The notes below the pieces were generated by a model. That model was not told the origin of the DNA. It was given only the letters and a program-made list of their open reading frames with translations, and did not search any database. From Pyruvatibacter mobilis (GTDB lineage Bacteria; Pseudomonadota; Alphaproteobacteria; CGMCC-115125), in contig NZ_CP051630.1 of the NCBI RefSeq assembly GCF_012848855.1, positions 413,501 to 477,500 on the forward strand: a DNA stretch of 64,000 bases. The letters run 5' to 3'. This document shows, in pieces, positions 28,883 to 38,434 of the stretch. The first letter of the stretch is position 1, and each line of letters starts with the position of its first letter. The translations under genes were made by a program, and so were the position numbers.

Positions 28883-30199
28883 GTGCGCGGGGCGGGTACA
28901 GTTCCCTCAGCCGAGGCGCTTCTGGCGGGTGTTGATCTGCCGGACGGGGCGCCGCTTGCGGTGGCGGTGTCCGGCGGGCCGGACTCGATGGCCCTGCTGC
29001 ACCTAGCGGCGGAGCACGGGCGGCAGACGGGCCGTGAGGTGACGGCGCTGACGGTGGATCATGGCATCAGGCCGGAAGCCGCGGAGGAAGCGCTTCAGGT
29101 CGCCGCATGGTGTGCGGCGCTCGGGGTTCCACACTATATTCTTGCGTCTGACGCGCCCGCGCCGGCTGCGGATATCCAGGCCTGGGCGCGGCGACTGCGC
29201 TACCGGCTGATGGGCGCATGGTGCCGTGAACGAGGGGTAGCAGCGCTGCTGGTTGCCCATAGCCGTGATGACCAGGCGGAGACTTTCCTGCTGCGGCTGG
29301 GCCGCGGCAGCGGCGTGGACGGGCTGGCGTCGATGGCACGGGACGTGACCCGTGAGGGCTTGCGTATCCTGCGGCCGCTGCTTGCGACCTCGCGGGAGGA
29401 CTTGCGGGTCTTTCTGGCAGAGCGCGGGCAGGACTTCATCCAGGACCCGTCAAATGACGACACGCATCACGCGCGGGTGCGGATGCGGCGGCTGATGCCT
29501 GCGCTGGCAGCCGAGGGGATGACGGCGGCGCGGCTTGCGGAAACGGCCGGGCGGCTGGCAATTGCGCGGGATGCGCTGGATGGGTGGATGCGGGCGCATG
29601 TGAAGGCCAATGTCCGTTTCTTTGGCACCGGCCACGCGGTGATGGACCGGGCGGCCTTCTGTGACGTGCCGGAGGATATCGGGCTCAGGGCCCTGGCGGC
29701 GCTGGTGCGGGGGGTCGGCGGCGGGGTCTATCGCCCGCGGCTTGCGCATACGACATCGCTGCTGGCGCGGCTGCGTGAGGCAGGGTTCAAGGGGGCGACG
29801 CTCGGGGGCTTGCGGTTTCAGGCCCGGGGGGCGGAGGTTCTGGTGTGCCGCGAGGGGCGGGCGCTGGCAGGACCTGCCGGCACGCGCGACGGGCGGTTTG
29901 ACTGGGACGGGCGGTTTTCAGTCAGTGTGGATGACGCAGCAGCGGCGGACTCCCTGCATGTAGCGGCGCTGGGCGCGGCAAACTGGCGGGATATCCGCCA
30001 TCAGCCCGGGATTCCTCAGCTTCCCGCGATGGTCGGCGGCAGCCTGCCGGCGCTCTACCGGGAGGGTGAATTGGTGGATATCCCCGGTTTTTTTCAACCG
30101 GATGAGGCAGGGGCGCTGTCGGCCCGAGCCTTGTTCGTTGCGCCTGCGCGGGCCGGACTGGCTGCGGGACCAATTGCCACGGGGCAGGCCAAGCCCTGA
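28883..30199 (+). CDS. tilS: tRNA(Ile)-lysidine synthetase
   Basis: A 438-residue enzyme that converts C34 of tRNA-Ile(CAU) to lysidine so that it reads AUA. The PP-loop S-G-G-P-D-S-M is at about residues 30-36, followed by V-D-H-G-I-R and the H-S-R-D-D-Q-A-E-T motif. The start is GTG at 28883, five bases after cpoB. The C-terminal half is less conserved, as usual. Position upstream of ftsH matches many proteobacteria. Confidence 0.92.
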   Translation: MRGAGTVPSAEALLAGVDLPDGAPLAVAVSGGPDSMALLHLAAEHGRQTGREVTALTVDHGIRPEAAEEALQVAAWCAALGVPHYILASDAPAPAADIQAWARRLRYRLMGAWCRERGVAALLVAHSRDDQAETFLLRLGRGSGVDGLASMARDVTREGLRILRPLLATSREDLRVFLAERGQDFIQDPSNDDTHHARVRMRRLMPALAAEGMTAARLAETAGRLAIARDALDGWMRAHVKANVRFFGTGHAVMDRAAFCDVPEDIGLRALAALVRGVGGGVYRPRLAHTTSLLARLREAGFKGATLGGLRFQARGAEVLVCREGRALAGPAGTRDGRFDWDGRFSVSVDDAAAADSLHVAALGAANWRDIRHQPGIPQLPAMVGGSLPALYREGELVDIPGFFQPDEAGALSARALFVAPARAGLAAGPIATGQAKP

Positions 30200-30260
30200 T
30201 TGGAACAGGGCTAAACCCTTGATGATCAAAGGGGGTTAACCGTGATTGGAATAGCTCTAA
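30197..30260. promoter_or_regulatory. Direct repeats flanking a hairpin upstream of ftsH
   Basis: An 18-base sequence TGATTGGAACAGGGCTAA at 30197-30214 recurs with three changes at 30243-30260. Between them AACCCTTGAT and ATCAA..GGGTT arms (30214-30237) can pair. The first copy contains the tilS stop codon. The arrangement, 114 bases before ftsH, could be regulator-binding or a terminator without a U-tract; function unknown. Confidence 0.4.
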
Positions 30261-30373
30261 TGACTGGTAATCCTTTATTGGCTGCCTATGTTTCACTATG
30301 CTGACTGATAGCCAGAAACCTGCAGCGCCAGGGCGAGTTGTGCCCGGGCGCGCTGAATAGGACAAAGCTTCCC

Positions 30374-32305
30374 GTGAACAATTTCCGCAACTTCGCGCTC
30401 TGGGCCATCATTGCTCTCCTGCTGGTCGCGCTGTTCAACCTCTTCCAGACGCCCACGCAGCAGGCCGGTGGCAGCAGTGAGATTTCCTTCTCGCAGCTTC
30501 TCGCCGAGGCTGATTCCGGGGCGGTGTCGGAAGTGACGATCCAGGGCGAGAAGATTACCGGCTCCTACTCCGATGGCCGGACCTTCTCTACCTATGCGCC
30601 GCCGAATGCCAATGTGACCGAACGCCTCTATGAGCGCGGTGTGACAATTTCTGCCCGGCCGAGCAATTCGGATTCTCCGACGCTGCTGAGCGTGCTGGTG
30701 TCGTGGTTCCCGATGCTGCTGCTGATCGCGGTGTGGATTTTCTTCATGCGTCAGATGCAGGGCGGCGGCGGCAAGGCCATGGGCTTCGGCAAGTCGAAGG
30801 CCAAGCTGCTGACCGAGCGGCATGGCCGGGTGACGTTCGATGACGTTGCAGGCGTGGATGAAGCCAAGGACGACCTGCAGGAAATCGTCGAGTTCCTGAA
30901 GGACCCGCAGAAGTTCCAGCGCCTGGGCGGCCGCATCCCCAAGGGTGCGCTGCTTGTTGGCCCTCCGGGCACCGGTAAGACGCTGATTGCGCGTGCCGTG
31001 GCGGGTGAAGCCAATGTGCCGTTCTTCACGATCTCCGGGTCGGACTTCGTGGAAATGTTCGTCGGCGTCGGTGCGTCCCGCGTGCGCGACATGTTCGAGC
31101 AGGCGAAGAAGAACGCACCGTGCATCATCTTCATCGATGAAATCGACGCCGTGGGCCGCCATCGTGGCGCGGGCCTTGGCGGCGGCAATGACGAGCGCGA
31201 GCAGACCCTCAACCAGCTGCTGGTGGAGATGGACGGCTTTGAGGCCAATGAAGGCATCATCCTGATTGCCGCTACCAACCGTCCGGACGTGCTGGACCCG
31301 GCGCTGCTGCGTCCGGGCCGTTTCGACCGCCAGGTGGTGGTGCCGAACCCGGACATCATGGGCCGCGAGAAGATCCTCAAGGTGCATATGCGCAAGGTGC
31401 CGCTGGCGCCGGATGTGAACCCGAAGACGATTGCGCGCGGTACGCCGGGCTTTTCCGGTGCGGACCTTGCCAATCTGGTCAATGAGGCGGCGCTGCTGGC
31501 TGCCCGCCGCGCCAAACGGCTGGTGACCATGGCCGAGTTCGAGGACGCCAAGGACAAGGTGATGATGGGCGCCGAGCGCCGCACCATGGTGATGTCCGAC
31601 GACGAGAAGAAGCTGACCGCCTATCACGAAGGCGGCCACGCACTTGTGGCGCTCAACGTGCCGTCCACCGACCCGATCCACAAGGCGACGATCATTCCGC
31701 GTGGCCGGGCGCTGGGCATGGTGATGCAGCTGCCGGAAAGCGACAAGCTGTCGATGAGCCGCCAGGAAATGGCGTCGCGCATGGCGATACTGATGGGTGG
31801 CCGCGTGGCCGAGGAAGTGGTGTTCGGCCATGACGCGGTGACGGCCGGTGCCGGCTCGGACATCGAGCAGGCCACCAAACTTGCCCGCAACATGGTGACC
31901 CGCTGGGGCATGTCGGATGATCTGGGCCCGCTGGCCTTCGGCGAGAACCAGGAAGAAGTGTTCCTGGGGCACTCCGTGGCGCGCAACCAGAACATGTCCG
32001 AAGAGACGGCCCGGCGGATTGATGCCGAGGTGACACGGCTGGTGAAGGAAGGCCACGAAGAGGCCACGCGCATTCTCACCGAGAAGCGTGACCAGCTGGA
32101 AATCATCGGGCAGGGGCTGCTTGAATATGAGACGCTCTCGGGCGACGAGATCAAGGCACTGCTCAACGGCCAGAAGCCGACGCGCGATGAGGATGACGAC
32201 ACGACGCCGGAGCAGGGGACAACGTCCTCCGTGCCGACGGCGGGCCGCCGCCACTCCAGCGAGCCGGGCTCCGTACCGCCGGGGGCCGAGCCGCAGGGCA
32301 CCTGA
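30374..32305 (+). CDS. ftsH: ATP-dependent zinc metalloprotease FtsH
   Basis: A 643-residue membrane-anchored AAA+ protease degrading misfolded membrane proteins and regulators such as RpoH and LpxC. Two transmembrane helices (about 6-23 and 104-124) flank a periplasmic domain. Walker A is G-P-P-G-T-G-K-T (196-203), Walker B is I-I-F-I-D-E-I-D, the SRH is present, and the zinc site H-E-G-G-H is near residue 418. The start is a GTG at 30374, giving the usual N-N-F-R-N-F N-terminus. The gene for its likely substrate RpoH is also in this window. Confidence 0.97.
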   Translation: MNNFRNFALWAIIALLLVALFNLFQTPTQQAGGSSEISFSQLLAEADSGAVSEVTIQGEKITGSYSDGRTFSTYAPPNANVTERLYERGVTISARPSNSDSPTLLSVLVSWFPMLLLIAVWIFFMRQMQGGGGKAMGFGKSKAKLLTERHGRVTFDDVAGVDEAKDDLQEIVEFLKDPQKFQRLGGRIPKGALLVGPPGTGKTLIARAVAGEANVPFFTISGSDFVEMFVGVGASRVRDMFEQAKKNAPCIIFIDEIDAVGRHRGAGLGGGNDEREQTLNQLLVEMDGFEANEGIILIAATNRPDVLDPALLRPGRFDRQVVVPNPDIMGREKILKVHMRKVPLAPDVNPKTIARGTPGFSGADLANLVNEAALLAARRAKRLVTMAEFEDAKDKVMMGAERRTMVMSDDEKKLTAYHEGGHALVALNVPSTDPIHKATIIPRGRALGMVMQLPESDKLSMSRQEMASRMAILMGGRVAEEVVFGHDAVTAGAGSDIEQATKLARNMVTRWGMSDDLGPLAFGENQEEVFLGHSVARNQNMSEETARRIDAEVTRLVKEGHEEATRILTEKRDQLEIIGQGLLEYETLSGDEIKALLNGQKPTRDEDDDTTPEQGTTSSVPTAGRRHSSEPGSVPPGAEPQGT

Positions 32306-32340
32306 CGGGCGCGTCTTTTCAAAACACATGAGTGGTCATG

Positions 32341-32372
32341 AGGCCCGGAAGCGATATGCTCCCGGGCCTTTT
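32341..32372 (+). terminator. Terminator between ftsH and folP
   Basis: AGGCCCGG at 32341-32348 pairs with CCGGGCCT at 32362-32369 around a 13-base loop and is followed by a TTTT tract. The folP start lies 19 bases downstream, so folP expression may depend on read-through or on a promoter inside the ftsH end. Confidence 0.7.
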
Positions 32373-32390
32373 GATTATCCGGACCCTTCC

Positions 32391-33194
32391 ATGACGACGC
32401 CTGTGCTTCTCGGCATTCTCAACATCACCGCGGATTCCTTTTCCGATGGCGGGCGCTATCTCGACCCTGCCGCGGCACTGGCGCATGGGCGGGCGCTGAT
32501 GGCGGACGGTGCGGACGGGCTTGATGTGGGGGCAGCGTCGAGCCACCCGGACTCTCAGGACGTAGGCGCTGCGGAAGAGATACGCCGTCTTGAGGCCGTG
32601 GTGCCTGACCTGGTGCGGGCGGGTATCCCCGTATCGATCGACAGTTTCGAACCGGACGTGCATCTCTGGGCGCTGGAGCAGGGGGTGGCCTATCTCAATG
32701 ACATCCAGGGGTTTCCGCATGCCGATATCTATCCCCGGCTTGCAGCATCAGATGCGCGGCTGATCGTCATGCACGGGGTGCAGGGGCGGGGACGGGCGCG
32801 GCGGCAGGATGTACCGGCCGGTGAGATCTGGGGGCGGCTGTTTGACTTCTTCGATGAGCGTGTCGCGGCGCTGACGCAGGCAGGGGTGGCGCGGGACCGG
32901 CTCATTCTTGATCCGGGGATGGGGTTCTTCCTCGGGACTGACCCGGATGTGTCGCTGACCGTGCTGCGCGAGATGGCCAAGCTTGAGGAGCGGTACGGCC
33001 TGCCGGTGCTGATTTCCGTCTCCCGCAAGAGCTTTTTGCGGGCGATGACGGGGCGGGATGTGGCTGATATCGGCCCGGCGACTCTGGCTGCTGAGCTGCA
33101 CGCGACGCGACAGGGAGCGGTGTTCATCCGCACCCATGCGCCCGGCGCGCTGCGGGATGCCCTGGCGGTGATGGCGGCGCTTGAGGCTGAGTGA
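32391..33194 (+). CDS. folP: Dihydropteroate synthase, Sul-like chromosomal type
   Basis: A 267-residue enzyme joining p-aminobenzoate to dihydropterin pyrophosphate in folate synthesis. It is not the standard FolP: the motifs D-V-G-A-A-S-S-H-P-D-S (45-55), V-S-I-D-S-F-E-P (81-88), Y-L-N-D-I-Q-G-F-P (101-109), D-P-G-M-G-F-F-L (174-181), V-S-R-K-S-F-L (210-216) and A-E-L-H-A...R-T-H-A-P-G (234-252) match the plasmid-borne sulfonamide-resistance enzymes Sul1-Sul3 rather than the D-I-G-G-E-S-T-R-P-G and G-F-G-F-x-K motifs of ordinary FolP. F179 corresponds to Sul1 F178, reported to exclude sulfonamides. Its setting, ftsH-folP-glmM, is the normal chromosomal one, so it is probably the native gene. 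No second folP is in the window. Confidence 0.93.
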   Translation: MTTPVLLGILNITADSFSDGGRYLDPAAALAHGRALMADGADGLDVGAASSHPDSQDVGAAEEIRRLEAVVPDLVRAGIPVSIDSFEPDVHLWALEQGVAYLNDIQGFPHADIYPRLAASDARLIVMHGVQGRGRARRQDVPAGEIWGRLFDFFDERVAALTQAGVARDRLILDPGMGFFLGTDPDVSLTVLREMAKLEERYGLPVLISVSRKSFLRAMTGRDVADIGPATLAAELHATRQGAVFIRTHAPGALRDALAVMAALEAE

Positions 33195-33351
33195 GCCCGG
33201 CCATGCCCCCGGCGCATGGCATTGGGGGTGGCGGATCAGGGCATTAACCGGTAACACGCTGAAAACATTCGTTAACTTTCTTATCAAGCACAGCGGCTAT
33301 AGTGCGCCGCGATGAGGCGGCCTGAGTGCCTCAGAGCGTGCGGGGGACGAC

Positions 33352-34698
33352 ATGTCACGTAAGTATTTCGGCACGGACGGCATTCGTGGCCGGGCCAACC
33401 AGGAACCGATGACGGCGGCGACCGCCCTGAAAGTGGGCATGGCGGCGGGCCGCGTGTTCACGCGTGGGGAGCACCGCCATCGGGTGGTGATCGGCAAGGA
33501 TACGCGCCTGTCCGGCTACATGATCGAGAATGCGCTGGTGGCGGGATTTACGTCGGTGGGCATGGACGTGTTCCAGTTCGGTCCGCTGCCGACGCCGGCT
33601 GTTGCCATGCTGACGCGCTCGCTGCGGGCGGATCTGGGTGTGATGATCTCGGCCTCGCACAACAGCTATGGCGACAACGGCATCAAGCTGTTCGGGCCGG
33701 ACGGTTTCAAGCTCTCCGACGAGGTGGAGCAGGAAATCGAGCACCACATGGACAATGGCCTGACGGACGGGCTGGCCGCACCGTCGCGCATCGGCCGGGC
33801 CAAGCGCATCGAGGACGCGCAGGCCCGCTATATCGAATTTGCCAAGCGCACTTTCCCGCGCCGCCTCAGCCTTGAAGGCATCCGCATTGTTGTCGATTGC
33901 GCCCACGGCGCAGCCTACAAGGTGGCCCCCACGGCGCTGTGGGAACTTGGCGCGGAAGTGTTTTCTGTCGGCGTTGACCCGAACGGCACAAACATCAATG
34001 AAGGCTGCGGCTCCACCTCCACCGACATGATGGCGGGCAAGGTGCGCGAATTGCGGGCGGATATCGGTATTGCGCTTGATGGCGATGCGGATCGCGTGAT
34101 CATCGTCGATGAGCATGGTGAAGTGGTGGATGGCGACCAGGTGATGGCGGCCATTGCCACGTCCTGGTCCGGCAAGGACATGCTGCAGGGTGGCGGCATC
34201 GTGGCCACGGTAATGAGCAATCTCGGCCTGGAACGTTATCTCGAAGGCCAGGGTCTGAAGCTGGCGCGCACCAAGGTGGGCGACCGCTATGTGGTGGAAC
34301 ATATGCGGGCGCATGGGTTCAATCTCGGCGGCGAACAGTCCGGGCATGTGGTGTTGTCGGATTTCGCCACCACGGGGGATGGTCTCATCGCAGCGCTGCA
34401 AGTGTTGGCGGTGATGGCGGAAACAGAAAAGCCGCTGAGCGAGATCTGCCGCCTGTTTGACCCGCTGCCGCAGCTGCTGCGCAATGTGCGTTTCCGCGAC
34501 GGGGCGCCGCTGGAAGACGACGAGGTGAAGGACGCCATTGAGACCGGCACACAGGCGCTGGGCAATTCGGGGCGTCTGGTGATCCGCAAGTCCGGCACCG
34601 AGCCGCTGATCCGGGTGATGGCCGAGGGCGACGATGAGGCGCTGGTGACCCGGGTGGTCAACGACATCTGCACCGTCATCGAGGCCCGCGCGGGGTGA
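33352..34698 (+). CDS. glmM: Phosphoglucosamine mutase
   Basis: A 448-residue enzyme interconverting glucosamine-6- and -1-phosphate for peptidoglycan and lipopolysaccharide precursors. It starts with [10 protein letters not shown]; the phosphoserine is S102 in M-I-S-A-S-H-N; the magnesium loop D-G-D-A-D-R and the sugar-binding G-G-E-Q-S-G-H are present. Its stop overlaps the thiD start (GTGA), coupling the two. Confidence 0.96.
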   Translation: MSRKYFGTDGIRGRANQEPMTAATALKVGMAAGRVFTRGEHRHRVVIGKDTRLSGYMIENALVAGFTSVGMDVFQFGPLPTPAVAMLTRSLRADLGVMISASHNSYGDNGIKLFGPDGFKLSDEVEQEIEHHMDNGLTDGLAAPSRIGRAKRIEDAQARYIEFAKRTFPRRLSLEGIRIVVDCAHGAAYKVAPTALWELGAEVFSVGVDPNGTNINEGCGSTSTDMMAGKVRELRADIGIALDGDADRVIIVDEHGEVVDGDQVMAAIATSWSGKDMLQGGGIVATVMSNLGLERYLEGQGLKLARTKVGDRYVVEHMRAHGFNLGGEQSGHVVLSDFATTGDGLIAALQVLAVMAETEKPLSEICRLFDPLPQLLRNVRFRDGAPLEDDEVKDAIETGTQALGNSGRLVIRKSGTEPLIRVMAEGDDEALVTRVVNDICTVIEARAG

Positions 34699-35516
34699 CC
34701 CGGCTTACCCCTTCAACGCCTGCGCGCGTCCTGATCATTGCCGGCTCCGATTCCGGCGGCGGGGCGGGCATCCAGGCTGACATCAAGACAGTGACGGCCC
34801 TTGGGGGCTATGCGGCGACGGCGATCACCGCCATCACGGTGCAGGACACTACAGGCGTTCACGGCGTGGAAGGTCTGCCTGCCGACCTCGTGCGGCGACA
34901 GATGGACGTGGTGCTGGCGGATATCGGCGCGGATGCGCTGAAGACCGGCATGCTGCATTCCGCCGAGATCATCGAGACAGTGGCAGAGGCGATCGACGCG
35001 CTGGGGGATGTGCCGCCGCTGGTGGTGGACCCGGTGATGGTCGCAACGTCCGGCGACCGGCTGTTGCGGCAGGACGCGGAAACCGCCCTGCGCGAACGGC
35101 TGCTGCCGCTTGCCTTCCTGGCGACGCCCAATGTGCATGAGGCCGCGGTGCTGGCAGACATGCCGGTGCGGACGGCCGGGGACATGCGCGAAGCCGCGCG
35201 GGCGCTGCTGAGTGCGGGCCCTGAATGCGTGCTGGTAACGGGCGGCGACCTGGGCGGCGACATGGTGGTGGACGTGCTGGCGACGACGACGGAGATCCGC
35301 ACCTTTACCAGTCCGCGCATTGCGACCACATCCACCCATGGCACGGGTTGCACGCTGGCCAGTGCGATCGCCACGCTGCTGGGACAGGGGCGCGAGATTG
35401 CCGACGCAGTGGATGCCGCACGGGACTATGTGCACATGGCCATCGCCCATGCGCCGAAGATCGGCAAGGGAGCGGGGCCGCTGGACCATGGCTGGGTGCT
35501 GCGCGACACGGACTGA
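34695..35516 (+). CDS. thiD: Hydroxymethylpyrimidine/phosphomethylpyrimidine kinase
   Basis: A 273-residue ribokinase-fold enzyme that phosphorylates HMP and HMP-P for thiamine synthesis. The N-terminal [16 protein letters not shown] motif and the anion-hole [11 protein letters not shown] near residue 215 are intact. The start is GTG at 34695 inside the glmM end. It supplies the pyrimidine half for ThiE, encoded 24 kb away, from HMP-P made by ThiC, 13 kb further on. Confidence 0.95.
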   Translation: MTRLTPSTPARVLIIAGSDSGGGAGIQADIKTVTALGGYAATAITAITVQDTTGVHGVEGLPADLVRRQMDVVLADIGADALKTGMLHSAEIIETVAEAIDALGDVPPLVVDPVMVATSGDRLLRQDAETALRERLLPLAFLATPNVHEAAVLADMPVRTAGDMREAARALLSAGPECVLVTGGDLGGDMVVDVLATTTEIRTFTSPRIATTSTHGTGCTLASAIATLLGQGREIADAVDAARDYVHMAIAHAPKIGKGAGPLDHGWVLRDTD

Positions 35517-35540
35517 TCGGCACTTGGCGGCTGCGGCGTA

Positions 35541-36938
35541 TCAGGCGGCGCTGAGCGGCCCTTCCTCCAGAAGATCCTTAACGATGCTGATGCCGCGGCG
35601 GCATTCGGCCATGTCGGCGGGCGGGCCGAGGGTTATGCGGACATGCCTTCTGCCCGACGGGGCGGTGATGGCGAAGTCCTCGTCCGCGGCGATGGCAACG
35701 CCGCGCATGCGTGCCGCTTCCACGAAATCATGCACGCGCCAAACCTCCGGCACCGGCAGCCAGAGATGGGCGCTGTGGGGATGGATGTCCGGCAGCCATG
35801 GGCGGAGGAGGTCCGCCGCCATTTTGTTCCGTTTACGGATTTCCACTTTCTGGCGGGTCAGCAGGTCGTGGGCTTCGCCGGTTTCGATCAGGTGGCGCGC
35901 GCACTCCGCGGTCATCGGCGGAAGGCCCTGGCCTAGCGCGTGCTGGGCGGCGCGGGCGCGGGCGGCATGGCGCGGCGGGCACAGCATCGCGCCGATGCGC
36001 AGGCCGGGGGCGACGGATTTCGACAGGCTGGATACGTAGAAGCTGCGGTCTGGGAGCAGGGCCGTGATCGGCAATTGCGCATCGGTGAATACGCCGTAGG
36101 TATCGTCTTCCAGAATCATAAGGTCATGGTCCTCGGCGATTGAGGCAATGGCCCTGCGGCGGGCAGCACCCATGATCGCGCCTGTGGGGTTGTGCAGGGT
36201 GGGGATCAGGAAGACGGCGCGGGCGCGGTGGGTGCGGGCGGCTTCCTCCAGTGCATCGGGGACGAGACCTTCGCCGTCGATGGCCACAGGGCGGAGGCGG
36301 CGGCCCATGAGCTGACACTGGCTGGCAATGATCCTGTAGGTCAGCGCCTCGGTGAGGATCAGGTCGCCCGGGTCTGTGGCGACGGCGATGGCGGTGGCGA
36401 GTGCCTGCTGGGCACCGGCGGTGAGCACGAGCCTGTCCGTGTCCGGAGTAAACCCGTCCAGTGACAGCCAGGATGTCATTGCGGCCCGCTGGGAGGCCGA
36501 GCCTGCCGGTTCTTCATAATCGGCGATGCGGGTGCGGAAGGCAGGATCGCGCAGGAGCGTTTCCATGGCGGCTGCCACGGCGCCGTTGTGGCCGACGGGG
36601 GCGGGCAGGTTGGTGCGCATGGGGATCAGCCCCACATCCCGCATCGCGGAAAACTCAGCCGAGCCCGCCCCGCGCGTCTGCCTGCCGGGATCCGCGATGC
36701 CGCGCACGAAGGTGCCGCGGCCGACACTGCCTTCGACAAGGCCCCGGCGGGCGGCCAGCTCATAGGCGCGGCTGATGGTGCCGACGGTGACGCCGAGATC
36801 GAAGGCAAGGGGCCTGTGCGCCGGCAGGCGGTCTCCCTGCCGGAGGTCCCCTGAGGTGACGGCTGCTTCGATGGCATCCGCAATGGCGACATAGCGCGGG
36901 CCGGACGGGGGAATGAGATGGGCCGGGAACAATGTCAT
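35541..36938 (-). CDS. MocR/PdxR-type GntR regulator with aminotransferase domain
   Basis: A 465-residue regulator. Residues about 8-75 form a GntR winged helix (R-Y-V-A-I-A-D-A-I then G-D-R-L-P-A-H-R-P-L-A). Residues 110-465 are a fold-type I aminotransferase domain with the PLP lysine in S-S-L-S-K-S-V-A-P. Such proteins sense PLP or an amino-compound and control an adjacent gene. It is divergent from the phzF-lysE pair, with an inverted repeat between the starts, so it probably controls those two genes. The start is ATG 36938; a frame from 36992 would extend into the operator. Confidence 0.88.
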   Translation of the reverse strand: MTLFPAHLIPPSGPRYVAIADAIEAAVTSGDLRQGDRLPAHRPLAFDLGVTVGTISRAYELAARRGLVEGSVGRGTFVRGIADPGRQTRGAGSAEFSAMRDVGLIPMRTNLPAPVGHNGAVAAAMETLLRDPAFRTRIADYEEPAGSASQRAAMTSWLSLDGFTPDTDRLVLTAGAQQALATAIAVATDPGDLILTEALTYRIIASQCQLMGRRLRPVAIDGEGLVPDALEEAARTHRARAVFLIPTLHNPTGAIMGAARRRAIASIAEDHDLMILEDDTYGVFTDAQLPITALLPDRSFYVSSLSKSVAPGLRIGAMLCPPRHAARARAAQHALGQGLPPMTAECARHLIETGEAHDLLTRQKVEIRKRNKMAADLLRPWLPDIHPHSAHLWLPVPEVWRVHDFVEAARMRGVAIAADEDFAITAPSGRRHVRITLGPPADMAECRRGISIVKDLLEEGPLSAA

Positions 36939-36946
36939 GGTGTCAA

Positions 36947-36978
36947 TATAACAATTGAATGGGTGCAATTTGGTTATA
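36947..36978. promoter_or_regulatory. Inverted repeat in the mocR/phzF divergent promoter
   Basis: TATAACAATTG at 36947-36957 and CAATTTGGTTATA at 36966-36978 are arms of an interrupted palindrome (two extra bases in the right arm) within an AT-rich 90-base spacer. Position next to the regulator start makes it a candidate binding site for that regulator. Confidence 0.55.
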
Positions 36979-37028
36979 GATTGCCGGGACACCAGATAGA
37001 AGCGGTTTCAACAAGGGGTGCTCGGGTC

Positions 37029-37841
37029 ATGGAGTTCAGGCTTTTTCAGGTTGATGCGTTTGCGGCGCGGCCGTTCGAGGGAAACCCGGCGGCGGTGGTG
37101 CCGCTTGATGCTTGGCTGAGCGAAGACCAGATGCTGGCGATCGCGGCGGAGAACAATCTGGCCGAGACGGCGTTCTTCGTGCAGGAAGGCGAGGGATACG
37201 GCTTGCGCTGGTTCACCCCCACGGTCGAAGTCGATCTGTGCGGCCATGCGACACTGGCGACCGCGCATGTGATCCTGAGCCGGCTTGCGCCGGAGCGGGA
37301 GGCGGTGTCGTTCGAAACGCGGTCGGGCACGCTGACGGTGACGCGAGGCCGAGAGGGCCGCTACGCGATGGATTTTCCGGCAAGGCCCTCGCGCCCCATG
37401 CCCGCGCCCAAGGATCTGGGGGCGATGATCGGTGTGCAGCCCCGCATGGTCTTCACCGGTACCAATCTCATTGCGGTGTTCGACAGCGCTGCCGATGTGG
37501 CACGGCTTAACCCGGCATTTGAGCCGCTGGCGCGTTGCCTGGGGCCGCGCAACCAGGGGCTGATCGCGACGGCGCCGGGGGATGACGGGTCCGGATTTGA
37601 TTTCGTGTCGCGCTTCTTTGCCCCGGCTCACGGCATCAATGAGGATCATGTGACCGGCTCTGCGCATTGCGACTCCGTGCCGTACTGGGCGAAGAAGCTG
37701 AAGAAGCCCGAGCTGGTTGCGCGGCAGATTTCCCCGCGGGGCGGGACTGTGTGGTGCCGCCTCGAAGGGGAGCGCGTGGTGCTGGAAGGTATGTGTGCGG
37801 ATTATCTCGACGGCACCATCACGCTGGGGCCGCGGTCGTGA
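37029..37841 (+). CDS. PhzF-family isomerase/epimerase
   Basis: A 270-residue two-lobed protein of the PhzF/diaminopimelate-epimerase-like fold. It begins F-Q-V-D-A-F, has the catalytic glutamate E46 in N-N-L-A-E-T-A-F-F, the V-D-L-C-G-H-A-T-L-A-T-A motif and I-N-E-D-H-V-T-G-S-A-H. Known members isomerise small acids, but most, including this one, have no assigned substrate. It overlaps a LysE-type exporter gene by four bases and is divergent from a MocR regulator, which hints at metabolism and export of an amino-acid-like compound. Confidence 0.87.
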   Translation: MEFRLFQVDAFAARPFEGNPAAVVPLDAWLSEDQMLAIAAENNLAETAFFVQEGEGYGLRWFTPTVEVDLCGHATLATAHVILSRLAPEREAVSFETRSGTLTVTRGREGRYAMDFPARPSRPMPAPKDLGAMIGVQPRMVFTGTNLIAVFDSAADVARLNPAFEPLARCLGPRNQGLIATAPGDDGSGFDFVSRFFAPAHGINEDHVTGSAHCDSVPYWAKKLKKPELVARQISPRGGTVWCRLEGERVVLEGMCADYLDGTITLGPRS

Positions 37842-38434
37842 ACTGGGACCTGCTGGGCGCTGCGGCCCTATTCGGGCTTGTGGTGGCGGGGACGCCGGGG
37901 CCTGCCAATCTCAGCCTGATGACAATGGGGGCGACGGTGGGGTTCCGCCGGTCACAGCGCTATCTCATGGGAATCTGGGCCGGCGGGCTGGCGGTGACGG
38001 CACTGGTGGGGCTCGGTGTCGGTGCCCTGCTGCAGGCGGAGCCTGTCATCTACCGGGTGCTGCAGCTTGCGGGCTTCTTCTACATCTGCTGGCTGGCCTG
38101 GCAGCTTGCCGGGATGACAGGAAGCGGCCGTACGGAGGCTGCGCAGCCGTCGTTCTGGGCGGGGGCGGTGCTGCACCCGATCAACCCCAAGGCCTATGTG
38201 ATGAATGTGACGGCCTTCGCGAGTTTCACGGCGCCGGGCATGGCCTATGGCCTGCAGGCGGTGATGACGGGTGTGACGCTGGCGCTGGTGATGGTCTTCT
38301 GCACCACGAGCTGGACGCTGGGCGGAGATGTGCTGCGCCACTGGCTGACGCAGGCGCGCTATGCGGCAGTGCTGCGGCGGGGGCTGGCGGTGGCCATGGT
38401 GGCCTCGGTCGGCGTGCCGATGCTGCTCAGCTGA
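37838..38434 (+). CDS. LysE/RhtB-family amino-acid exporter
   Basis: A 198-residue inner-membrane protein with about five or six transmembrane helices and the family motif G-T-P-G-P-A-N-L-S-L-M near residues 18-28. It starts at a GTG overlapping the PhzF stop (GTGA). LysE/RhtB proteins export amino acids and derivatives. The substrate is not known; coupling with PhzF suggests that enzyme's product or substrate. The end overlaps the convergent EamA gene by eight bases. Confidence 0.86.
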   Translation: MNWDLLGAAALFGLVVAGTPGPANLSLMTMGATVGFRRSQRYLMGIWAGGLAVTALVGLGVGALLQAEPVIYRVLQLAGFFYICWLAWQLAGMTGSGRTEAAQPSFWAGAVLHPINPKAYVMNVTAFASFTAPGMAYGLQAVMTGVTLALVMVFCTTSWTLGGDVLRHWLTQARYAAVLRRGLAVAMVASVGVPMLLS

